Shown here piece after piece: positions 54,970-63,231 of a stretch of 64,000 bases of DNA; the stretch's first letter is position 1, and every line of letters starts with the position of its first letter. Position numbers and translations under genes: made by a program. Below the pieces are notes generated by a model that was not told the DNA's origin, did not search any database, and saw only the letters and a list, made by a program, of their open reading frames with translations. Origin of the DNA: Bradyrhizobium sp. CB1650 (GTDB lineage Bacteria; Pseudomonadota; Alphaproteobacteria; Rhizobiales; Xanthobacteraceae); the NCBI RefSeq assembly GCF_029761915.1, contig NZ_CP121695.1, forward strand, positions 5,423,501 to 5,487,500, in the 5' to 3' direction.

Positions 54970-56046
54970 TCATTTGGGATTCGGATCCGACAGCCCCGCG
55001 CCCGGGTCTTGATACCGTCCGCTCCTGGCGAACTTGACGGCACGGCCGAGCGCGCGGGCCGTATTCATCACCTCCTGCTGAAATTCGCGATCCTCGTCGA
55101 GCGCCTGATGCGATGTGGCGTATTGCTCCATATAGCCGACGTAACCGTCGAGCTCACCGACGCGCCCGGTCGAGATCAAATGCATGTCGGTCAGCCAGTC
55201 GGACAAGGCCCGGCGCATGCCTTCGGCGCCGACGCTGTCGCCGTGAACGATCAGACCGAAACAACGGCCGGCGAGGTGACGCGGATAAGGCCAGCCCTTC
55301 AGCTCCAGCGTCTTGGCCTCATCGGCCTTCTTGCCGTGGGTCGACGTCGGGTCGGGATTGCCACCATCGGCGCAGACGAGACGGTCCATCATCGCCTTCA
55401 ACCCGCCCGGCACGTGATACCAGTTCACCGGCGCCACGATCAGGATGCCGTGTGCAGCGACCCAGAGCGGATAGATCTCGTTCATCCAGTCGCTGGCCTG
55501 GCCCAGCGCGTAGTTCGGATAACAACTGCACGGCCAGTGGCAAAGCGGCATGGCGGTCGCGACGCAGGACTTGCAGGGGTGAATGGTCTTGCCGAACTCC
55601 GAGCACAGCCGCGAGAGATCGAGAATGTCGACGGCGAACCCCATCTCGATGAAAGCCGGTTCGGCCAGCTTCACCATGCGCCACGTCTTCGACATTTCGC
55701 CCGGGCAGGTGTGCTCGCTGCGGGCCGAGCCGTTGATGATGAGGATGCGTGGCGTCTCGCTGGCGTCGTCGTGCCGGCGCTGCGCCTCCAGAATCGCAGC
55801 GCGCGCATCGAGCCAGTCGACGGCGATGTCGTAGTCGGGATCGGCGAAGCCCTCGCCCGCCTTCCGCGTGACCGGCGCCTTGCGCGAATGGCTGTAGGCG
55901 TCCCAGGCGGCTGCGATGATTGCATCGAGCTCTTGCTGGAGCGGCGCGAAGGCGGGATCGATGAACTGACGCCTGTAGCGGCTTTCGAACTCATCGCGCG
56001 ACAGCTTGACGGGCGGCATCCCCTTGCGAACGTCCGGTTCCGGCAT
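54970..56046 (-). CDS. Flavodoxin-family NADPH-dependent FMN reductase-like protein
   Basis: 358 residues. A helical N-terminal part (about 1-95) precedes a flavodoxin-like domain with the FMN-phosphate loop NGSARSEHT, a cysteine cluster (PCKSCVATAMPLCHWPCSCY) and VNWYHVPGGLKAMMDRL. The Cys-rich insert is conserved in this group and may bind a metal or cofactor. GGAGC lies before the ATG. It would reduce a small substrate using flavin; the substrate is unknown. Confidence 0.85.
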   Translation of the reverse strand: MPEPDVRKGMPPVKLSRDEFESRYRRQFIDPAFAPLQQELDAIIAAAWDAYSHSRKAPVTRKAGEGFADPDYDIAVDWLDARAAILEAQRRHDDASETPRILIINGSARSEHTCPGEMSKTWRMVKLAEPAFIEMGFAVDILDLSRLCSEFGKTIHPCKSCVATAMPLCHWPCSCYPNYALGQASDWMNEIYPLWVAAHGILIVAPVNWYHVPGGLKAMMDRLVCADGGNPDPTSTHGKKADEAKTLELKGWPYPRHLAGRCFGLIVHGDSVGAEGMRRALSDWLTDMHLISTGRVGELDGYVGYMEQYATSHQALDEDREFQQEVMNTARALGRAVKFARSGRYQDPGAGLSDPNPK

Positions 56047-56134
56047 GCTGGCTCCTCGGAGAGATCGGTCGTTCGACCAACCCGGGGCGCCGCGCGCGGT
56101 TCCCTCAACGATGCCAGCGACGGCTTACTGCATC

Positions 56135-56341
56135 TCAATGTCCTCGTGGTCTGAAGGCGGGCGCGCTCAGCCAATCCGTCAGAGTCGAGGTCACTTCATT
56201 CTGCTTGGCACGCCGCAACAGCATCTCGCGCTCCTTGCCCGCGGGCATGCGGCGCGCGAGCTCGCGCGCCTTTTCGGCCGATGCTTGCAAACGCTCCTGG
56301 AGCGATTGCGTCTGTTTCCTACGATTGCGTTTGGTGCTCAT
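56135..56341 (-). CDS. Small basic hypothetical protein, paralogue of 56745 gene
   Basis: 68 residues: basic start (MSTKRNRRKQTQ) then a helix (LQERLQASAEKARELARRMP) and the ending SAPAFRPRGH. It shares the pattern LxxRL-A-A-x-RE-A-P-G-x-R-x-ML-x-A-x-Q-E-W-L-x-P with the protein at 56745-56945. Probably a helical cytoplasmic protein; no known function. The longer start (GTG) is weaker. Confidence 0.6.
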   Translation of the reverse strand: MSTKRNRRKQTQSLQERLQASAEKARELARRMPAGKEREMLLRRAKQNEVTSTLTDWLSAPAFRPRGH

Positions 56342-56345
56342 CACG

Positions 56346-56744
56346 TTTCACGGACGGCTTCGGAAAACGGCAAATCGGCCCCGGCGGGGAGGTAGGCGCC
56401 GGGGCCAACGTGCTGCCGGATTGGGGCGGCCCAAACCGCAGTATCTGCAGCTTCCAGCGCAAATGGAGGTTCCGGCATTTCAATAAGTTAACCTCGCGCG
56501 ATTTTGCGTCGCACGCCTGCCGGATCGAAAATTTGTGATCGGGAAATCAATCTCCCGAAAGGACGAGCCCGGGCTGTGCCCGCGTTCTTGGTCCCGTGCC
56601 GCGACGATCGCGATGCGCCCTTTTTACTCTGGCCGGGGCTGAGCGCGACATTTGCGCCAAACCAGAATTTTGTAAAAGCGAATCCTTCCGGCGTGCGGCC
56701 GTCTCCCGGTTGCAAGGCCCATGTCCACCGTTCCGCGCCGGTCC
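56346..56744. other. Intergenic stretch between two paralogous small genes
   Basis: About 400 bases. It contains a perfect hairpin GGCCCCGGC (56377-56385)/GCCGGGGCC (56398-56406) and otherwise no gene that can be supported. Open frames here lack a ribosome-binding site and a recognisable sequence. Confidence 0.45.
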
Positions 56745-56945
56745 TCAATCCGGAGGCTGCAACCCCGGAGACCGGAGCCACTCGCTCATCTGCGAGCCGC
56801 TCTCCGCCTGGCGCGCCTTGCGCAACATCTCATCGCGTGCGCCCCCCGGCGGTAGCGACTCGGCGGCTTCGCGAAGCCGCTTCGCTTCGGCCGCCAGACG
56901 TGTCTCCAGCAGGTCCGTCTGCTTGCATCGACGCCGCGTCAACAT
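56745..56945 (-). CDS. Small basic hypothetical protein, paralogue of 56135 gene
   Basis: 66 residues from the ATG at 56945 with GGGAG nine bases upstream. The sequence MLTRRRCKQTDLLETRLAAE, then AAESLPPGGARDEML and QMSEWLRSPGLQP, matches its neighbour at 56135 in length and in the spacing of Arg, Pro and Trp. The pair looks like an old duplication. Function unknown. Confidence 0.6.
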   Translation of the reverse strand: MLTRRRCKQTDLLETRLAAEAKRLREAAESLPPGGARDEMLRKARQAESGSQMSEWLRSPGLQPPD

Positions 56946-57084
56946 AAGGCGTTCTCCCTTGTCGAGGTCCGAGCGCTCCGTTGCGGGTCTCATCACCAAT
57001 GAATGCTGCAACCCGAAGGCTGACGATCATCAACGGTCCGGAGACGGGACGGTTGCTACGTCCCCCGCATCTTATGCCGCTCAG

Positions 57085-57234
57085 TCACTCAACCTGGTCC
57101 GCAAGATCCGTAAGATGATCGGCAAGCCGGTCAAACACCTCCCGCTTCGCCTTGTCGGTCGCGAGATCGCGGATCAGGGCGCACTCAGCCGCCTCCTTCC
57201 GCAGCTTCTCGATTTGGGCTTGGTAATCTTTCAC
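57085..57234 (-). CDS. 49-residue hypothetical protein (KDYxAQIEKLR type)
   Basis: Starts at GTG (57234) with GGAGCGA just upstream. The sequence VKDYQAQIEKLRKEAAECAL then IRDLATDKAKREVFDRLADH is a charged helical pair. Proteins of this exact type are frequent and short in Bradyrhizobium, often in several copies. No function is known. Confidence 0.75.
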   Translation of the reverse strand: MKDYQAQIEKLRKEAAECALIRDLATDKAKREVFDRLADHLTDLADQVE

Positions 57235-57327
57235 TCGCTCCGGCCTTTTCCATTTGCCCCGAATCTCATCCCTGGAAGGTGTGATGGAACCGGCTGGGCA
57301 CTATGTTAAGTTGCGTCGGGGGTTCCC

Positions 57328-57516
57328 ATGCCTGACACGCCAATGGAATGGGTCGAACGGTACACCGCCACAAAACTGGCGCGGCTGCCTCAAGGCAACG
57401 ATTTGACCGTCCAATTGCTTCGGCGTTCGCGTGAGCAGATCGAGACGTCGCTCGATCTGCTCAAGGCCGAGATCCCAAGCGTTAGGCATCCCGAGCGGAC
57501 GACATCGTCGGAATAA
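57328..57516 (+). CDS. 62-residue hypothetical protein
   Basis: Frame beginning MPDTPMEWVERYTATKLARL, then a helix (RRSREQIETSLDLLKAEI) and a short charged tail. GGGGG stands upstream of the ATG. Plausible small soluble protein, but unrecognised; a hairpin at 57526 follows its stop codon. Confidence 0.5.
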   Translation: MPDTPMEWVERYTATKLARLPQGNDLTVQLLRRSREQIETSLDLLKAEIPSVRHPERTTSSE

Positions 57517-57525
57517 ACTGCCAAA

Positions 57526-57549
57526 CGACCTCAGCGATGGCCGAGGTCG
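57526..57549 (+). terminator. Hairpin after the 62-residue gene
   Basis: CGACCTC (57526-57532) pairs with GAGGTCG (57543-57549), ten bases after the stop. No T-run; weak evidence. Confidence 0.35.
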
Positions 57550-57760
57550 CCAACCTTGTGGGAAGGTTTTCTCCCGGCTTGGGGGCTTTCAAGGGGATAT
57601 CCGGGAGCACGGATTCGACGCAGCCGAGCAAGCTTGGTTCCTATCGGCAGGGTAGTGCGACAGGTATATCGTTGTTGCCATCACCGGCTGAGGCTCTGCC
57701 CGTAGGCGTCGGCGGCTGAGAGACCCATTGCGCTCCCGCCTGCAGGACCAGGAGCGCGCC

Positions 57761-57925
57761 ATGGCGAAGCAGATTCACCATCCAGTGCCATCCGACGCAG
57801 ATCACGCCGAGCAAATGCGCAAGACCATCCAGGACTCATGGGAGGTCCTTGCGTTGCCTCGACCCGACACGTTCCTCGGCCGAAAGACTTACGAGCCGTT
57901 TCCGAGCGAGCGAGACGCCGGTTAA
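57761..57925 (+). CDS. 54-residue hypothetical protein
   Basis: ATG at 57761 with AGGAG seven bases upstream. Sequence MAKQIHHPVPSDADHAEQMR then TIQDSWEVLALPRPDTFLG: hydrophilic, mostly unstructured or short helix. No family recognised. It converges on the Crp/Fnr gene at 57999-58745. Confidence 0.55.
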   Translation: MAKQIHHPVPSDADHAEQMRKTIQDSWEVLALPRPDTFLGRKTYEPFPSERDAG

Positions 57926-57998
57926 ACCGGGTGATGGACAACGCCCGCTGCGCTGCAGTTCAAGCGGCCTCGTCGTCAAGGCGCACGAGCAGGTTCGC

Positions 57999-58745
57999 TC
58001 AGTGCCGGCGATATTGTTGCAGGTAGCCCGTCGAATACAGCGCCGCATCCTTGAGAGCATCGAGGTCGTTGATGGTCAAGGTGCGCTCCCGCAGCACGAT
58101 CAGGCCGGAGGCCCGCAGCTCCTGGAGCGTGCGGTTGAGATGGACGACTGAAAGGCCGGTGGCGTCCGCGAGATCCATCTGCGTCACCGGCATGATGCAG
58201 GAATTGCCCTCGATCATCCCGACCGGGCGAAGCCGCTCGAAGATCTCGCAGAACAGATGCGCCACCCGCTCCAGTGCCACGCGGCGGCCGAGATTGATGG
58301 CCCATTCGCGCTGGATGGCGTTGTTTAGGAGGGTCTCGCACCAGAACGCTTCGGCGAGCGAACGTTCACTCGCCAGCAGGCCTTCGAAACGCGCGCGTTT
58401 GATTTCGCTATAGACGACCGGCGTCATCGTCGCGATGGAATGATCCATCACCGACAGCAGGAACGCATTCGCATCGCAGCTCTCGCCCGGCAAGATGAAA
58501 TTGACGATCTGGCGCCGGCCGTCCTCAAGCGTCTTGTAGCGGCAGAGCCATCCCGAGAGAACGATGCGGATGCTGTCGACGGCATCACCCTCGGAAATCA
58601 GATCCTCGCCGGCTCCAGCGCGCTGCATCCCTTCGAGCATGGCGTGCTCGAGCGCGGCGGATGCTTGCGCCGACAACGGCCGCAGCGCATTCAGCCGGCG
58701 GATGGCCGTCTCCGTCTGGCCTCGATCGAGGGTTGACAGGGGCAT
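57999..58745 (-). CDS. Crp/Fnr-family transcription regulator
   Basis: 248 residues: N-terminal cyclic-nucleotide-binding-like domain (about 20-130, without the strict FGE-RSA cassette) and C-terminal winged helix (about 165-225, MDLADATGLSVVHLNRTLQE). This matches rhizobial Crp-type regulators that respond to a signal other than cAMP. Its ATG overlaps the stop of the histidine-kinase gene by one base (TGATG), so kinase and regulator are co-expressed and perhaps in one pathway. Confidence 0.85.
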   Translation of the reverse strand: MPLSTLDRGQTETAIRRLNALRPLSAQASAALEHAMLEGMQRAGAGEDLISEGDAVDSIRIVLSGWLCRYKTLEDGRRQIVNFILPGESCDANAFLLSVMDHSIATMTPVVYSEIKRARFEGLLASERSLAEAFWCETLLNNAIQREWAINLGRRVALERVAHLFCEIFERLRPVGMIEGNSCIMPVTQMDLADATGLSVVHLNRTLQELRASGLIVLRERTLTINDLDALKDAALYSTGYLQQYRRH

Positions 58746-59824
58746 CAACTATCGCCCCCCGGCGTATGGAATGTGCGCTTGCTTACGGGGATGGTGATCG
58801 TGCATGCCAGTCCGGCCTCGCTAAAGGACATCGTCGTCTGCCCCTTGAATTCGAACGCCAGCGTGCGCTCCAGAAGCTCAGTGCCAAAACCCTTCCGCGA
58901 CGGCGGCGCGACGTTCGGTCCGCCCCGCTCCCGCCATTCGAACGCCAGCTCGGCGGGATCGGGACCTTCGTCGATGCGCCAGGAGACGTCGATCCGCCCG
59001 CCGGGCCGGCTCAAGGCGCCGTATTTCAGTGCATTGGTCGCAAGCTCATGGATGGCGAGCGCAAAGGTTTCCGCGGCCTTCGGTTGGAAGCGCACGCGTG
59101 GACCGGAGACACGCACCTGCTCGCCTTCCCTCGCATTATAGCCCAGCAATTCCTCGACGACGAGATATTCGAGATCAACCCCGCCCTCCGGATCGCGCGT
59201 CACCAGCGCCTGGCTGCGCGCGAAGGCGTTGAGGCGGCCGTCGAGATGGGACGCAAACTCTTCGACGGTAGCGCTCGAATCCGCCGTGCGGCGGGCGATC
59301 GAGCGCACCACGCCGAGCGAGTTGCGGACGCGATGCTGAAGCTCGGACAGAAGCAGGCGCTGCCGCTCCTCGACGCGGGTGATCGCAGTGACGTCGATGA
59401 AGGTGATGACGGCGCCGGCGATGAAGTTGTCGACGCTGCGATAGGGCAGGATACGCACGACGTAGCGCGTGCCGACGTCCGGAGCGCGCAGCTCGCGCTC
59501 TGCGCTCGCGAGCGTTTGCAGCACGCGGCGGACGTCGTCATAGAGCTCCTCGATCGGGATACGCGCCTTGATATGGGCGATGGGACGGCCGACGTCGGTT
59601 TCGACGAGATGCAGGACCTGCGTGATCGCCGGCGTGAAGTTCATGACCCGCAAGTCGTTGTCGAGGAATACGGTGGCGATCTGTGTACTCTCGAGAAAGT
59701 TCTTGAGGTCGCTGGTGGCGCGGGTCAATTCCTGCACCCGATGCGCCAGCTCGCGGTTGACGGTGGTCAGCTCCTCATTGACCGACTGCAACTCCTCGCG
59801 CGAGGTCTTGCCGATTTCATTCAT
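58745..59824 (-). CDS. HWE-family sensor histidine kinase (remnant of a CheB-CheR-PAS-kinase)
   Basis: 359 residues from the ATG at 59824. An N-terminal coiled coil (SREELQSVNEELTTVNRELA) leads to a PAS domain (about 42-150, TQIATVFLDNDLRVMNFTPA), the typical linker after CheR in CheB-CheR-PAS fusions. The kinase has the HWE features: His164 (ELQHRVRNS), Asn264 (HELATNALKYGA) and WRE (297-299). The upstream CheB fragment at 60184-60468 and a lost CheR explain its odd start. It is likely soluble and partners the response regulator at 60550 or a similar one. Confidence 0.83.
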   Translation of the reverse strand: MNEIGKTSREELQSVNEELTTVNRELAHRVQELTRATSDLKNFLESTQIATVFLDNDLRVMNFTPAITQVLHLVETDVGRPIAHIKARIPIEELYDDVRRVLQTLASAERELRAPDVGTRYVVRILPYRSVDNFIAGAVITFIDVTAITRVEERQRLLLSELQHRVRNSLGVVRSIARRTADSSATVEEFASHLDGRLNAFARSQALVTRDPEGGVDLEYLVVEELLGYNAREGEQVRVSGPRVRFQPKAAETFALAIHELATNALKYGALSRPGGRIDVSWRIDEGPDPAELAFEWRERGGPNVAPPSRKGFGTELLERTLAFEFKGQTTMSFSEAGLACTITIPVSKRTFHTPGGDS

Positions 59825-60183
59825 GGCTCTGGTAGCTCTCACTGGCGAGCGGGAGCAACGGGCGTCCGCCCCCTGCAAATAGCAGAAACTGACGCCATCC
59901 CACAGATGAGAGGCAGATATGATGTGCCCCGTTCCATCCGGCGGCGCAAGCGTTGTGAGCCCTCGCCGCAAGGTCCATACTCGCTTTGGCTTCGCTGGAG
60001 CCCCGCGATGCAGACATAGGATGAACTCGCGGCCCTGATCTGGCGGGCCGAGGGCGTCCCGAGATCGCCCGCTGCTCGACGAGATCGTTTGCGCCGCAGC
60101 GTCGCGCGATACCTCGACGATATACGCGGGCTCAGGCCGGAATTCAGAAGGCCGTCGGTCATTCGCTCCCGGGCGATGCCGGA
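59825..60183. other. Scar of a deleted CheR region
   Basis: About 360 bases between the CheB fragment and the PAS-kinase. In relatives this place holds the CheR methyltransferase (about 250 residues). The open frame here has no CheR motif and no ribosome-binding site, so it appears decayed. Nothing else is visible. Confidence 0.5.
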
Positions 60184-60468
60184 TCAACCAACCCGCGAAG
60201 ATAGATAACACGCTGCTCGATCAGGGTGCGGTGGCGCTCCTACTCGGCCGGCTGCAATCTCAACCTCAAGCCTGATCTCGTTCTCAGCCTGCCGCACCAG
60301 AAGCTTGCCGGCTGTGCTGGCCACCGTTGAGAGGATGCCTTTCGCCGGTATGCACAGCACGGTGAATATGGCGGCCGGCAGGTCCGCCGGCAGACGGCCG
60401 AGGATCTGCTTCAGGGGCGAGGTCGCTCCGGCCGAGCTCCCGACGACGGTGATGTCCCGGTTGCTCAT
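60184..60468 (-). pseudogene. CheB methylesterase N-terminal fragment
   Basis: 94 residues from the ATG at 60468. It matches the start of the CheB catalytic domain in CheB-CheR fusions: VVGSSAGATSPLKQILGRLP then DLPAAIFTVLCIPAKG. The catalytic serine context (GSSAGG) is changed to GSSAGA, and the usual catalytic His (VLHVPxxG) is a Cys, so it cannot act as methylesterase. Two thirds of CheB and all of CheR are missing, and the frame stops early. It is on the same strand as the kinase gene downstream. It may be translated as a short protein, but is most likely a relic. Confidence 0.7.
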
Positions 60469-60549
60469 GGAACCGGCCATCGATTGCGTCGTTTGCACCT
60501 AGGCGGCCGACCGCCTTATGTTCTTGTCTGGAGGACCGCTGGAGGGATC

Positions 60550-60954
60550 ATGTCCCTATCGCCCACGTCGCCTCGTCAAGACACTCCGCTCAGGGGTCGC
60601 CGTATTCTCGTGGTCGAGGACGAATATTTCCTCGCCGATGACATCGGCAAGGCGCTCCGCTCGCTCGGCGCCCAGGTGGCCGGTCCGGTGGGCTATATCG
60701 AGGGCGCGGTCGAGATTCTGCACGATGGCGGCATTCTGGATGCGGCCGTGCTGGACGTGAACATTCGCAGCGACATGATCTTTCCCGTTGCCCGCGAGCT
60801 GAGGGCACGCCAGGTGCCGTTCGTGTTCACCACGGGGTACGACAAGATTGCCGTCGGCCCGGAATTCCAGGATGTGCCGCTCTGGGAAAAACCGATCGAC
60901 ATCGTGGCAATGGCCCGCGGGCTCGCTGCGATCATCGACGATCGAAAGGCGTGA
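60550..60954 (+). CDS. Single-domain response regulator
   Basis: 134 residues, receiver domain only. Acidic pair Glu23-Asp24 (VVEDEYFLA), phospho-site Asp69 (AAVLDVNIRSD), Thr94 (FTTGYD) and Lys114 (WEKP) are all present. Without an output domain it may pass phosphate on or bind a partner. It is divergent from the CheB fragment and near the HWE kinase, a likely phosphate donor. GGAGG precedes the ATG. Confidence 0.9.
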   Translation: MSLSPTSPRQDTPLRGRRILVVEDEYFLADDIGKALRSLGAQVAGPVGYIEGAVEILHDGGILDAAVLDVNIRSDMIFPVARELRARQVPFVFTTGYDKIAVGPEFQDVPLWEKPIDIVAMARGLAAIIDDRKA

Positions 60955-60989
60955 GACGGCCGAGCTTGGTGGTCACGGCGAATTGACGA

Positions 60990-61073
60990 TCAGACCAGAT
61001 GCGCGAAGGCAAGCCAGGCGGTCACCGCGAGGCATAGGATGACCGCGGCATAGGGCAGCGCGATGCGCAACAT
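60990..61073 (-). CDS. 27-residue membrane micro-protein
   Basis: MLRIALPYAAVILCLAVTAW then LAFAHLV: a single membrane helix with no soluble part. GGGAG lies three bases before the ATG. It sits 14 bases downstream of another tiny membrane protein on the same strand. Too short for family assignment; evidence is the ribosome-binding site and the tandem arrangement. Confidence 0.45.
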   Translation of the reverse strand: MLRIALPYAAVILCLAVTAWLAFAHLV

Positions 61074-61087
61074 TGTCTCCCTGCCGG

Positions 61088-61183
61088 TCAGTCCAGCATC
61101 ATCCACACGATCGCCACCGTCATCACGACGAAACCCGTGATCGCGGTCGCGACAAAAGCCTGCTCGATGCGATCCATCGCCAT
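61088..61183 (-). CDS. 31-residue membrane micro-protein
   Basis: MAMDRIEQAFVATAITGFVV then MTVAIVWMMLD: a short amphipathic start and one membrane helix. An AAGGGGG element stands upstream. It is followed by the 27-residue membrane protein, suggesting a two-gene unit. Function unknown. Confidence 0.45.
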   Translation of the reverse strand: MAMDRIEQAFVATAITGFVVMTVAIVWMMLD

Positions 61184-61323
61184 CGCCGCCCCCTTTCCAG
61201 CCCCCTCACTTTGACCGTCGGGGGAACCGCGCGCATTAGGCTATGTGAATCGCCGCCGCGGCATTTTTCCTGGGAGCCGCTGACGTGGGCGATGCGCCGC
61301 AAGCGTTGCAGCGCCGCGCACGC

Positions 61324-61932
61324 CTATTCGCGCCAGAACTCCGCCAGCTCCTCGGCGGTGACGAGATCCACCTGGCCGTGGAAGCGCGTGCGGTACATCG
61401 TCATGAGCGCGTCATGTCCGACGTCGGACGAGCTGCACAGCGCATCCTGCACGATCACGACCCTGAAGCCGAGATCGACGGCGCTCAGCACCGTCGACAG
61501 AACGCAGACGTCGGTCTCTGCGCCGGTGACCACCACGGTGCCTATTCGCTTTTCGATCAGCAGACTTGCCAGGCTCGCGTTGCTGAACGCGGAATAGGCC
61601 GGCTTGTCGATGACATGGGCCGGCGGGACGAACCGGGCCAGAGCCGGCACGAGTTCGAGACCGGATGGCGCAATATGCCTACGCGTTGCCTGGCTCCAGC
61701 GCCGAAAATAGCTTTGCCACTGCCCGGGACGATCCTTGGGATCGTGCGGCGTGATGAAGCGCGAAAAGATGGTTCTTGCCTGATAGCGCGCAACGATCGC
61801 GACGATCGTCGGCAGAACTCTTTCCATCCAGGGCGTTGCCCAAAGACCACCGGGCGCAAAGATGTTCTGCATGTCGATGCAGAGGTGAACCGCATCCCGG
61901 ATCTCGGCGACCGCCAACTTGTTGTCCCGCAT
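61324..61932 (-). CDS. Isochorismatase-family cysteine hydrolase
   Basis: 202 residues with the Asp-Lys-Cys triad of the family: Asp20 (LCIDMQN), Lys110 (VIDKPAYSAF) and Cys143 (ETDVCVLSTV). Relatives hydrolyse isochorismate, nicotinamide, N-carbamoyl compounds or other small amides; the substrate here cannot be fixed. It stands alone, with a short gap to the DUF3551 gene. Confidence 0.85.
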   Translation of the reverse strand: MRDNKLAVAEIRDAVHLCIDMQNIFAPGGLWATPWMERVLPTIVAIVARYQARTIFSRFITPHDPKDRPGQWQSYFRRWSQATRRHIAPSGLELVPALARFVPPAHVIDKPAYSAFSNASLASLLIEKRIGTVVVTGAETDVCVLSTVLSAVDLGFRVVIVQDALCSSSDVGHDALMTMYRTRFHGQVDLVTAEELAEFWRE

Positions 61933-62111
61933 CGACCTGCACCGTCACACGCTTGCGTAGTCTCACATCACGGCCCGCCAGGTCGCAGATCCTGCCGGGG
62001 TGAAATGAAATCGCCTTCGCCACCGTTCCGTTCCGTGCCATGCTGTTGGGGAACGAGCCCGGCGGGACGAGGTTGATGTCTCGCGATCTCCTCAAACCAC
62101 AGGAGCGGTCG

Positions 62112-62357
62112 GTGCAACGATTGTCATTCCTCGCTGCCTTCATCATCGTGATAAGTGCGCTCGCCGGATCGGCGCCAGTTCATGCCCAGGACTATCCCTG
62201 GTGTGTCCAGGGCAAAGGCGTGGGCTATCCCGGCGACTGCAGCTATCGCACCCGCGCGCAATGCCTGGCATCGGCGTCCGGACGCAACGTCGGCTGCGGG
62301 CTGAATCCGCGCGCAGCGTACGGCCAGCAGCGTCGCGGCCGCGACTACCGCTACTGA
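62112..62357 (+). CDS. DUF3551 family secreted protein
   Basis: 81 residues from the GTG at 62112 with AGGAG six bases upstream, which gives a clean signal peptide (FLAAFIIVISALAGSAPVHAQ) before DYPWCVQG. The mature part follows DUF3551: four cysteines (YPWCVQG, DCSYRT, QCLASASG, VGCGLNP) and a GQQRRGRDYRY end. Such proteins are numerous in Bradyrhizobium, exported and disulfide-bonded. Function unknown. Confidence 0.85.
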   Translation: MQRLSFLAAFIIVISALAGSAPVHAQDYPWCVQGKGVGYPGDCSYRTRAQCLASASGRNVGCGLNPRAAYGQQRRGRDYRY

Positions 62358-62428
62358 CGCGCAAGACAGCGCCCTGCTGTTGTTGCCAGGCTACCTCGAA
62401 ATTCGACTTTGTCTCGGTTGGCCGCGGA

Positions 62429-63031
62429 CTACTCGCGCCCGGACTGCGCCTCGACCGCCTGCACGGCCACGCTCGCAACTTGCCGCAGTGCCTCGCGGTC
62501 GGCGCCTGAGGATGCCATCACGCCCATGCCCACGGAGACGGCCGAGACGTAGCGCGCGAGGGCTGCGGGATCTGACGTCTCCTTGAGATCGCCCTCGGCC
62601 TTGGCGCGGATGAAGCGGTCGCGGAGCTGGTCTTCGTTCTGGGCGCGGCGGGTGGCGAGCTCGAAGGGGACGTTTTCGGAGCCGGTGCCGCAGGCGATGC
62701 CGCCCTGCACGAGCAGGCAGCCGGGCGGATTGGCGGGATCGGTCTGCTTGTCGGCGATGCCCATCAGCATGCGCTCGGCGACATCGCGGGCGGTCGGTGC
62801 CGCCACCACCTCCTCCATCCAGGCGCCGCGCAACTTGGTGTAGCGGTCGAGCGCGGCCTTCAGCAGCCCTTCCTTGTTGCCGAAGCAGGCATAAAGGCTC
62901 GGCGGGTTGATGCCCATCGCCTCGGTGAGCTGGGCGATGGTGGCGCCCTCATAGCCATGGCGCCAAAACACTTCCATCGCCTGGTCCAACGCCGTGTCGG
63001 CGTCGAATTCGCGGGGGCGTCCCATGCCCAT
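62429..63031 (-). CDS. TetR/AcrR-family regulator of an RND efflux system
   Basis: 200 residues with an N-terminal helix-turn-helix (ATIAQLTEAMGINPPSLYAC, then FGNKEGLLKAALDRY) and a TetR ligand domain (about 80-195) with GGIACGTGSENVPFELA. GAGGAG precedes the ATG. It is divergent from an RND adaptor gene; a perfect TGTAGT/ACTACA palindrome 17 bases before that gene is the probable operator. The inducer is unknown. Confidence 0.9.
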   Translation of the reverse strand: MGMGRPREFDADTALDQAMEVFWRHGYEGATIAQLTEAMGINPPSLYACFGNKEGLLKAALDRYTKLRGAWMEEVVAAPTARDVAERMLMGIADKQTDPANPPGCLLVQGGIACGTGSENVPFELATRRAQNEDQLRDRFIRAKAEGDLKETSDPAALARYVSAVSVGMGVMASSGADREALRQVASVAVQAVEAQSGRE

Positions 63032-63199
63032 GTGTCTGTCTCCTCGGGATCGGCGTCGCGTATCGCTCTAACGCCTGATCCTATCTATTTGTTCTAGCTT
63101 TCTTTTCTGTGCCGTCTTCCAATTCTTGCGGTAAGTGGCTACGATTTTCTTAGTGGACGGTACATAAGTATCTTGCACTGCGGCATCCAGCTCCACATC

Positions 63200-63215
63200 T
63201 GTAGTGAATACTACA
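63200..63215. promoter_or_regulatory. Putative TetR operator
   Basis: TGTAGT-GAAT-ACTACA is a perfect inverted repeat with a 4-base spacer. It lies between the TetR gene and the RND adaptor gene, just before the adaptor's ribosome-binding site (GGAG at 63221), where a repressor would block it. Confidence 0.65.
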
Positions 63216-63231
63216 TATCTGGAGCGCGCAA

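Noticed and set aside
59825-60211. N-terminal extension of the histidine kinase
   Set aside because: The frame is open, but the sequence does not resemble CheR or any sensor domain and the conserved coiled coil starts just after the ATG at 59824.
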